7,361 bases of DNA from an uncultured Mycoplasma sp. (lineage in GTDB: Bacteria; Bacillota_I; Bacilli_A; Mycoplasmatales; Mycoplasmoidaceae), in the NCBI GenBank assembly GCA_947174035.1, contig CAMWHH010000031.1:1-7361 (forward strand), read 5' to 3'. Positions within the stretch are counted from its first letter, which is position 1, and every line of letters starts with the position of its first letter. This document shows, one piece after another, positions 1 through 6,328 of this stretch. The notes under the pieces are model-generated. The model ran no database searches, was not told where the DNA came from, and was given only the letters and a program-made list of their open reading frames with translations. A program made the position numbers and the translations under genes.

Positions 1-1
1 A

Positions 2-304
2 GATTCATATTTAAGCGTTGAAAAATTACCACTTGGTGTTATTTTGGAAAAGTTAAAAAAATTTGATTTATCTGAAAATAAAAATTTTCTTACTCATGAA
101 GATTATAATTTTTTAAGCCAAATTACAAAAAACAGAAATTATTGAGCACATGAAAATTTCATTGAATTTTTGTACAATAATGATTTTGAAAATACTAAAG
201 AATATATTAAAAGTTCTAAAAGATTATTAAAAGATAATGAAAGAATAAAAAATGTTTATTTAAATATAGCAAATATAAAAATAGATTTGAATCAAAAAAA
301 ATAA
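2..304 (+). CDS. C-terminal part of an unidentified protein with a HEPN-like R-x4-H motif (5' truncated)
   Basis: An open frame enters from the left edge and ends at TAA 302-304, giving 100 codons; the start lies outside the window. One in-frame TGA (143-145) is read as Trp. I do not recognise the protein by name. The visible part is Lys/Asn-rich and probably mostly helical, with no membrane segment. The one notable motif is RNYWAHE at about residues 45-51 of the fragment, an R-x4-H pattern in a polar helix context (ITKNRNYWAHENF). This is the form seen in HEPN-domain proteins, where Arg and His line an RNase or regulatory site. HEPN proteins are common in toxin-antitoxin and abortive-infection systems but also occur elsewhere, so the motif alone does not give a function. 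The gene is not in the operon behind it: a separate promoter and riboswitch follow. The family call is inference; the coding call is fairly firm. Confidence 0.7.
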
Positions 305-327
305 ATAATTAAATTATTTTAAAAATA

Positions 328-356
328 TTAAAATTTATATATTTTTTATTTATAAT
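328..356 (+). promoter_or_regulatory. Probable sigma-70-type promoter of the riboswitch / P37 operon
   Basis: A perfect -10 hexamer TATAAT lies at 351-356. A weak -35-like TTAAAA lies at 328-333 with a 17-base spacer. A start about 7 bases downstream falls near 361-363, exactly where the 5' strand of riboswitch helix P1 begins. This agreement supports the promoter more than the -35 does, since such hexamers are frequent by chance in AT-rich DNA. Confidence 0.6.
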
Positions 357-360
357 GAAA

Positions 361-447
361 GTGTTATCAGGCGGTGCTACATTTGTGGCTGAGATTATAC
401 GCTAAAGACCTGATCTAGTTAGTACTAGCGGAGGCAAGCGATAATAT
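361..447 (+). ncRNA. TPP (THI-box) riboswitch aptamer
   Basis: The sequence carries the conserved TPP aptamer core in the right order. P1 is 361-368 with 440-447 (eight pairs including two G-U). P2 is GGCG 370-373 with CGCT 400-403. The GGTGC-type junction starts at 374. P3 is 376-380 with 385-389, followed by the invariant TGAGA (390-394). Then come ACCTGAT (408-414) and P5 CTAG 415-418 with CTAG 425-428 around a six-base loop. GCGGAGGCAAG (428-438) closes P4. Relative to the common GGG/CCC form of P2 and CTGG/CCAG form of P5, both strands are changed so that pairing is kept, which argues for a functional RNA. Known role: the pyrimidine-sensing TGAGA region and the pyrophosphate-sensing GCG region bind thiamine pyrophosphate. 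It lies in the leader of the P37 importer operon. Confidence 0.93.
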
Positions 448-475
448 TAAAAATATAATATCCTTGAAAGTCTCC
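430..475 (+). promoter_or_regulatory. Predicted antiterminator of the TPP riboswitch
   Basis: GGAGGC (430-435) can pair with GTCTCC (470-475; six pairs, one G-U). The helix can continue inward with AAG 436-438 to CTT 463-465, and with GATA 440-443 to TATC 459-462. This uses the 3' strands of aptamer helices P4 and P1 and also the 5' arm of the terminator, so it is incompatible with both. Folding was done by eye; no energies were calculated. Confidence 0.65.
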
Positions 476-495
476 TAAAAAGAGACTTTTTATTT
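467..495 (+). terminator. Intrinsic terminator (riboswitch expression platform)
   Basis: A perfect eight-pair stem, AAAGTCTC (467-474) with GAGACTTT (482-489), encloses a seven-base loop and runs into TTTTTATTT (487-495). It lies 19 bases after the aptamer and 27 bases before the P37 start codon. It therefore most likely terminates the leader transcript when TPP is bound, rather than ending the upstream gene. Confidence 0.88.
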
Positions 496-499
496 CCTT

Positions 500-508
500 C
501 TGATAACA
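500..508 (+). other. Perfect complement of the 5' strand of riboswitch P1, next to the P37 ribosome binding site
   Basis: CTGATAACA at 500-508 is the exact reverse complement of TGTTATCAG at 362-370, which holds most of the P1 5' strand and the first base of P2. It ends three bases before the AGGA ribosome binding site (512-515). If it pairs, it would need the P1 5' strand to be free, as in the ligand-free conformation. The complementarity is seen directly; any regulatory role is inference. Confidence 0.45.
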
Positions 509-511
509 GAT

Positions 512-515
512 AGGA
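512..515 (+). promoter_or_regulatory. Ribosome binding site of the P37-like lipoprotein gene
   Basis: AGGA is followed by a six-base gap to the ATG at 522. It fixes this start, which is also the one giving a complete lipoprotein signal peptide. Confidence 0.65.
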
Positions 516-521
516 TGAAAA

Positions 522-1733
522 ATGAACAAAAAAATTATATTAAAAACAATGCTTTTATTTAGTGGTTTAGTAACTGTTCCAATACTGGCAACTTCTTGTG
601 GAACAAATGACAATCAAAACCATTATGTTTTTGCTTTGAGTACGCCAGCAAATTTAGGTGATGCTACAAAGTTTGTAACAGATATACAACAAACTTTTAA
701 TAACCTTAAAAATCAAAGTGAATATAGTGATTATAAAGATTTAGATGACATTACTATTTCTGTAACTAATGTTGATGACAATAAAGCAAAAAAAGATTTA
801 ATTGAAAATGGATCAGCTGATTTTGCTTTTTTGACATCAAAAATTATTACTCAAGATAATTTTTATCAACAAGTTAATTCAAAAATTCAAACTTTAACAA
901 CTGCTTTTACTTTTGATAAAAATATTAATGATGAATATGTAAATGGAAAATTTGATGATACTAATCAAACTGATAATGATCCATTAAGAACAATTGCAAA
1001 TGAAATGCAAAAAGCAAGTTTTGGATTAAATTATGAATATCCTTTTAGCACTTGAAAAGATGGAGAAAACGGAGAACCTGCAGATCCTCCTATATATGGA
1101 TGAAATGGAATTAGATATAATGCTTTTTATGACGTGAATAGTTTAATTTCAGGATACCGTGGAATGATTTTTTTAAGTGGAACAGATGAAAAAATTAACC
1201 AAGCTGTTGACGCTTGAAATAGTCAAGATTGGGAATCTTTTAGAAATTTAGGGATTGTAGTTGGCGATGAAACAAGTGCTGGTACATACTTATTACAAGA
1301 ACAACTTATTAAAAAACATTTTAATAAAGACAATAATTGAACTTTAGCGCAAGATAGAAAAGATAATCAAGAAAAATATGATTTAGATTCATATGGTTCT
1401 TCTAAAACTGCTGATCCCAATTATACAATTTATTTTACTGATGAAGGTTCATTTGCATGGACTCATAACGATGGAAAATCCGCTGATTTTTCAACTGAAG
1501 AAAACGGAAAAATAAAAATATTAACATCTACAAATCCTGCTATATATGATGTTGGTGTATTTAGTAAAAATGTAGACCAAAAAGTTGCAGATTTATTAAG
1601 TGAATCAATCGTTTATTTATATAAAACTAATAATAATTTATATGGTGAGGGATTAGGTTATAATGGTTATCAATTAATTAAAGATGTTGAAAAAGAAGTT
1701 ATTACCCCAATGAAATTAGGTCTTGGAATATAG
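522..1733 (+). CDS. P37 (Cypl)-like substrate-binding lipoprotein, predicted thiamine/TPP-binding component of an ABC importer
   Basis: This 403-residue protein matches the size of mycoplasma P37. It starts at ATG 522 behind an AGGA site and ends at TAG 1731-1733. TGA at 1053, 1101, 1215 and 1338 is read as Trp. The N-terminus is a lipoprotein signal: Lys3-Lys4, a hydrophobic stretch, then lipobox ATSC with Cys26 as the lipidated residue, so the mature protein should be anchored outside the cell membrane. The region around residues 38-105 (STPANLGD, later GSADFAFLTS) resembles the first lobe of PhnD/P37-type two-lobed binding proteins. Known from the family: P37 of M. hyorhinis binds thiamine pyrophosphate. 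The TPP riboswitch in front and the ATPase and permease behind make B1/TPP uptake the best call; older 'phosphonate' or 'alkylphosphonate' labels for this family are less likely here. The exact ligand form is inferred. Confidence 0.9.
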
Positions 1734-1740
1734 AAAACAA

Positions 1741-2478
1741 ATGTTAGAAATTAAAAACTGAACTGTTAAAAATTTTAATCAAGAAAATATAGTAATTAAA
1801 GATTTTAATTTATCTTTTAAAGAGAATGAATTAGTAGCTATTATTGGATCTTCAGGTGTTGGTAAAACAACTTTACTTAATTCTCTAGCTTTAAATACAA
1901 AAATATTAAATGGTGAATTGTGTTTTAACAATCAAAAAATTGATTTAAAGAAAAAAAGAAAGTGAAAGAATTTTCGTAAAAATATTGGCATAATAAGCCA
2001 AAAAAATACTTTGATTGAAGATAGTAGTGTTTTTGATAATTTGAAATCTGTAGTTTCTGAAAAAAACAATTTTTTCTTTAAATTTTTTAGTATTATTACA
2101 AAAAAACAAGAACAAGAAATTTTTGAAATTTTAAATGAACTTGGGATTCTTTCTAAAGTTTTTTACAAAGTAAAAGATTTAAGTGGTGGAGAATCACAAC
2201 GGGTTGAAATTGCAAAACTTATTATTAGAAAACCAAAAATAATTTTAGCTGATGAACCCACTTCAAATTTAGACGATTTAAATTCTAAAAAAGTAATTGA
2301 ATTGATAAAAAAAATAGTTAAAAAGCAAAAAGCAATTGCAATTATCAATTTACATGATGTGAAATTACTAAAAACTAATATCGATAAAGTAATTGGAGTA
2401 AAAAACCAAATGGTTTTTTTTGAAAAAAAGCCAAAAGAAATAACAGAAAAAGATTTAAAAAAATTGTATGAAAAATAA
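1741..2478 (+). CDS. ABC transporter ATP-binding protein (P29-like), predicted thiamine/TPP importer ATPase
   Basis: A 245-residue cytoplasmic ATPase that powers the importer, with all ABC motifs in order: Walker A GSSGVGKT (36-43), Q-loop Gln87, signature LSGGESQR (147-154), Walker B IILADE (167-172), D-loop SNLD (175-178) and H-loop His205. It is therefore expected to be active. It starts at ATG 1741, seven bases after the P37 stop, and carries two UGA Trp codons (residues 7 and 75). There is no clear Shine-Dalgarno sequence, so translation may be coupled to P37. Its last 11 bases overlap the start of the permease gene. It resembles the PhnC/P29 subgroup of import ATPases; the substrate assignment rests on the operon and riboswitch, not on this protein itself. 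Confidence 0.93.
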
Positions 2479-4270
2479 TTTAGTAAAACAAAATCCTTTC
2501 TATTCTTTTGTTACTAATGGTGATAAATACAAAAAAAAGAAGTTTTCTTATTTATCAAAATTTTTAATTGCTTTATTTTTAATTACTATAGTTGTTATTT
2601 CTTTTTGATTGGTTGGGTTTAATTTATCGCCAAATGGAGTTACTGTATTTTCAAACCGTGTTAACAAAGTTTTTTTATTTTCAAATACTTTAAAAGATTA
2701 TCCTAATTATAGTTTAGTAAGTTTGTCATTAGAATATTTGTGAATTTCAATTAAAGGTACAATTGTTGGTACAACAATTGGTTTTATAGTTGCTTTTATT
2801 ACTGCTACTTTTTCCAATTATTATTTAATAAGAAATTTACTTCTTGCTAATTCAGTGAAAGTATTTATAGTTCTTTTAAGAGCATTTCCAACAGTAGTTT
2901 TTATTTATTTTTTTACTAATCTTTTTTCAAAAGATCTATCTTTAGTTCTTGTTTTGTTTTGGTTTAGTTGAATTTGATTACACAAATACATGATAGAAAT
3001 ATACAACAATTTAAATTACTATCCTTTTTTTAATTTGGTTATTCAAGGTAATTCCAAGATTTTAGCTTACTTAAAAACAATTATTCCCCAAATCAATAAC
3101 AAATTTATTTCTTTATTTTTATATTCTTTTGATGCAAACATGCGGTGAAGTTCACTGCTTGGAACTTTAGGATTAGCTGGAATTGGGGAGTTAATTGAAA
3201 AAGCTTCAAACCAGTTTGAAGCTATGGGAATTCCAGTATTAACTATTATGATTTTTATGATTTTATTAGAATGTTTTGTTTTTGTTTTGAATCGTTATTT
3301 ACTTGTTCATCAAAGTAGTGGATTTAGTGAACAGACAATGGAATTTATTAAAAGCAAAAATAAAACCAAATTATTATCATTTGCATTTATTAAAAAAAAC
3401 AGAAAAGAATTAGCAAATTACTATATGTTAAAAACATATTTGAAAGCATGCTTATTTATTTTCTTTTTTGTAATTTTAATTTATTCTTTAATAACTTTAA
3501 AGTGAAGTTCATCTTCAGTTTATCAAAATAATTTTTTTCAACAACTTTTTGAACCTGACTGAAGTATAGTTTATCAAAAAAACATAAATATATGGATTGA
3601 TGTTTTTAAGATGGTAGGACAATCTATTGTAATAATTACAATAACATTAGTTTTAAGTTTAATATTACTATTTATTAGTTGTTTTAAACTCTTTAAATAT
3701 TATTCAATTTTAGGAATTTTTTTATCAACAATTATTAGATCTATTCCCATGATTGCTCTTTTCTTTTTAATTAATCCACTGTTTGCAAATCCAAGTTCAA
3801 CTATTTGCATTGTTTTAGCAATAGCATCAGCAACTGTTATTAATAAAAATATTACTGAAAGTATTAATAAAATTGATGCAAAATTAATTACTGCATTTAC
3901 AATGCAAGGCTTTAATAAGTTTACAATCTTTATTAAATATATTATCCCAAGTGTTAAAAAAGATTTTCTTACTTTTTTTAGTTTTGAATGAGAAGGTACT
4001 TTTAGGGATTTAATCACTTATGGTAAATATGGTGTTTCAGTAATTGGGTCAAATGTTTATATTTATTTTAATGGTTCAAAAAAACAAATAGATAAAATGG
4101 CAGCTTTTGTTTGAATCTCTTTTTTTATCACTTTATTTGCCATTTTCCTAACGTATTTATTTCGCTATTTTTTTGTTGATAACAGAAATTTTTTTAAAGA
4201 TTTAAATAATTTTAAATTCAATTTAATTTCAAAATTTAAAAATCTTAAAAAATTTATTCATAAAATTTAA
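2468..4270 (+). CDS. ABC transporter permease (P69-like), two fused PhnE-type membrane domains
   Basis: A 600-residue, very hydrophobic inner-membrane protein. It starts at ATG 2468 inside the end of the ATPase gene (11-bp overlap) with no evident ribosome binding site, suggesting translational coupling. Many in-frame TGA codons are read as Trp. A first membrane helix (about 29-50) is followed by two permease halves. The first half has a clear ATPase-contact (EAA) loop: IIPQ near 205-208, then NMRW and LGTLGLAGIGE ending at residue 241. The second half repeats the pattern more loosely: QGF near 480-482, IIPS at 492-495, FEWEGTFRD near 506-514, and VIGS at 525-528. Other families use two copies of a one-domain permease; here both halves are in one chain, as in mycoplasma P69. 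It ends at TAA 4268-4270 just before a terminator-like hairpin. The fused layout is seen; thiamine/TPP transport is inferred from the operon. Confidence 0.9.
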
Positions 4271-4271
4271 A

Positions 4272-4313
4272 AATATTGGGGTGTTATTTTTTAAAATATC
4301 CTAATATTTTTTT
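4272..4313 (+). terminator. Probable intrinsic terminator at the end of the importer operon
   Basis: AATATTGGG (4272-4280) pairs with CCTAATATT (4300-4308; one G-U). The stem can continue inward through 4281-4287 with 4293-4299 (two G-U and one A-A mismatch). The 3' arm runs into seven Ts (4307-4313). It begins two bases after the permease stop. The GC content is low but the geometry is right. Confidence 0.7.
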
Positions 4314-4320
4314 ATATACT
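4291..4320 (+). promoter_or_regulatory. Possible promoter of the cmk-der-gpsA block
   Basis: TATACT at 4315-4320 is a good -10 candidate. TTAAAA at 4291-4296, with an 18-base spacer, is a weak -35 that lies inside the terminator hairpin. Transcription from here would start near 4327, leaving only about three bases before the cmk ATG. Chance AT-rich matches are likely in this background. Confidence 0.35.
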
Positions 4321-4329
4321 AATTAAGTT

Positions 4330-4986
4330 ATGAATTATAAAATAGCAGTAGATGGAACAGCAGGAAGTGGTAAATCAACAATTTGCAAATTAATAGCAAA
4401 AAATTATGGATTTACCTTTATTTCAACTGGTGGGTTTTACCGATCTTATGGTTATGTTTTAAAAAATGCTAATTTATTGGATAAATTAGAAGATAAAGAA
4501 AAAATCTTATCTGAATGTAAAAAATATGAAGTTAAAGTAATTGAAGATAGCTTTTTTATTAACAACAAAAATGTTACATCTTTATTAAAAGAAGAATCAG
4601 TCTCATTAGCAGCATCTTTAATTGCTACTAAACAATATATTAGAAATTTTATAAAACAAAAAATAATGGATTTAACTAATGCTTATCCAAAGGTTTTAAT
4701 GGATGGTAGGGGAATAGTTGAAGAATTTATGCCCGATGCTAATTTGAAGTTTTACTTTTTTTCTTCTTTAAAAGTTAGAACTCAAAGAAGAAAAAAAGAA
4801 CTTGAATCATTAAATAAAAAAAGTAGTTTTTTTTCAATTTATTTTGATTTATTTAAAAGGGATTGAAAAGATAAACATAGAAAATTAGCTCCATCTAAAA
4901 TTAGTTTTGATACCATAAAAATTAATACATCTCATAAATCGATTGATGATGTTTTTAGTGAAGTAAAAAAATATATAAAGGTGTAA
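4330..4986 (+). CDS. cmk: Cytidylate kinase (CMP/dCMP kinase)
   Basis: A 218-residue cytoplasmic kinase that transfers phosphate from ATP to CMP or dCMP in pyrimidine nucleotide salvage. The P-loop is GTAGSGKST (9-17). The NMP-binding segment STGGFYR (32-38) corresponds to the usual DTGA/SxYR motif. SVSLAAS (90-96) and the following Arg105 match the conserved V-S-x-x-A-S...VR stretch. MDGRG (124-128) is in place of the usual GRD, and the lid/C-terminal part reads [15 protein letters not shown] (176-190) with Asp194. TGA at residue 179 is Trp. There is no Shine-Dalgarno sequence before ATG 4330; this and the nearby -10-like box suggest a nearly leaderless message. der starts one base after the stop. 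Two substrate-site positions are unusual (see findings), but order and length are normal for Cmk, and the cmk-der neighbourhood is common in Mollicutes and Firmicutes. Confidence 0.93.
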
Positions 4987-4987
4987 G

Positions 4988-6328
4988 ATGTTAACTGTAG
5001 CAATTGTTGGAAAACCAAATGTTGGCAAATCAACTTTATTTAACCGAATTATCAAAGTTAATAAATCAATTGTTGATGATGAACCCGGGATTACAAGGGA
5101 TAGAATTTATGCTAACGCTGAGTGATTAACCCAAAAATTTAAATTAATTGATACTGGTGGATTAATGCTTGAAGAATTTGATTTCAAAAAACAAATTGAA
5201 CTTCAAGTAAATTATGCAATTGATGAAGCAAGCATCATTATTTTTTTAGTCTCATATAAAGAAGGAATAAACAATGATGATTATTATGTTGCAAAGCTTT
5301 TAAAAAAATACAAAAACAAAAAAATTATTTTAGCTGTTAATAAAGCTGAAAGCAGACCAGTTAATTTTGGTGATGAACATGAGTTTTTAAAATTTGGCTT
5401 TCAAAAACCATATTTTATTGCTGCTAATCATGGAATTGGTGTTGGTGATTTATTAGATGCTATTATTAATGCAAAACAAAAAGATATCAAAGAAAATGAT
5501 GATACTTTTAAGTTCTGTATAATAGGCAGACCCAATGTTGGTAAATCTAGTTTAGTTAACTGCATTTTAAATGAAGATAGAATGATAACTTCTCCGATTG
5601 CAAACACAACAAGAGATGCAATTGATACAAATTTTAAAAGAAATGGTGTTTTATATACAATTATTGATACAGCTGGAATTAGAAGAAAAGGCAAGATTCA
5701 AGAAAATGTTGATAAATATGCTTATTTAAGGGTTGAACAATCTATTTCTAGAAGCAATTTAATTATTGTAATGTTAGATGGTAGTGAACCTTTTAATGAA
5801 CAGGATGAAGTAATTGCTGGACTTGCTTATAAAGCCAATATTCCATCAATTATAGTTGTTAATAAATGAGATATTGTTAAAGATAAAAACGAAAAAACAA
5901 TGAACCAATTTATTAAAAATATTAAAATTAAATTTAAATTTTTAAGTTGATCTCCAATTGTTTTTTTGAGTGCATTAGAAAACAAAAGAGTGAATAGTTT
6001 GTTTGATGAAATAAACAAAATAAAAGCAAATTTAACTCAAAAATTTAATACTAAAATGTTAACTGATTTAGTGATGAAATTACAAATGTTAAATAGTCCA
6101 CCTTTTTTTAATGGTGGAAGAATAAAAGTTAATTATGTTACTCAAGTTAAAAGTCAAATTCCAACTTTTATTCTATTTTGTAATAACCCCAATTTTTTGC
6201 ATTTTAGCTATGCAAGGTATTTGGAGAATGAGTTTCGTAAAAGTTTAGATTTAACTAATGTACCAATTACTCTATATTTTAAAAATAAAACTGATAAGAT
6301 TAGAGGAAAGGACAATTACAATGAATAA
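4988..6328 (+). CDS. der: Ribosome-assembly GTPase Der (EngA), two G domains plus KH-like domain
   Basis: A 446-residue GTPase needed for maturation of the large ribosomal subunit. The first G domain has GKPNVGKST (8-16), GITRD (34-38), DTGG (55-58) and NKAE (118-121), where NKxD is usual. The second has GRPNVGKSS (180-188), ANTTRD (205-210), DTAG (227-230), NKWD (292-295) and a G5-like SAL (328-330). A C-terminal KH-like domain follows from about 352 to 446, with [11 protein letters not shown] and the RYLE segment typical of Der. Length matches the family. TGA at residues 46, 294 and 321 is Trp. AAAGG at 4977-4981, six bases before ATG 4988, is a good ribosome binding site inside the end of cmk. 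The gene overlaps gpsA by 8 bases, so the two are probably co-transcribed and coupled. Confidence 0.97.

Noticed and set aside
305..350. Possible terminator for the upstream partial gene in the AT-only stretch
   Set aside because: Only weak A-T pairings can be drawn, with no clear stem and T-tract; such pairings are expected by chance in this composition.
467..495. Hairpin as the terminator of the upstream HEPN-like gene
   Set aside because: It lies beyond a promoter and the TPP aptamer and fits the riboswitch expression platform; distance and context argue against it belonging to the upstream gene.
1053..1055. Apparent early stop (TGA) splitting the P37-like gene, and similar TGA breaks in the ATPase, permease, cmk, der and gpsA genes
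   Set aside because: All are in-frame UGA codons in otherwise continuous family sequence, often at expected Trp positions; table 4 restores full-length proteins. They are not pseudogenes.
3700..4017. Minus-strand open frame of 105 codons opposite the permease
   Set aside because: It lies wholly inside a well-supported coding gene, has no ribosome binding site or recognisable motif, and is a shadow of the hydrophobic codon pattern. The same applies to minus-strand frames at 425-613, 2163-2348, 5428-5694, 5827-6018 and 6662-6877.
522..4270. Phosphonate/alkylphosphonate import (PhnCDE) as the operon's function
   Set aside because: The fold family is shared, but the TPP riboswitch and the known ligand of P37 favour thiamine/TPP.
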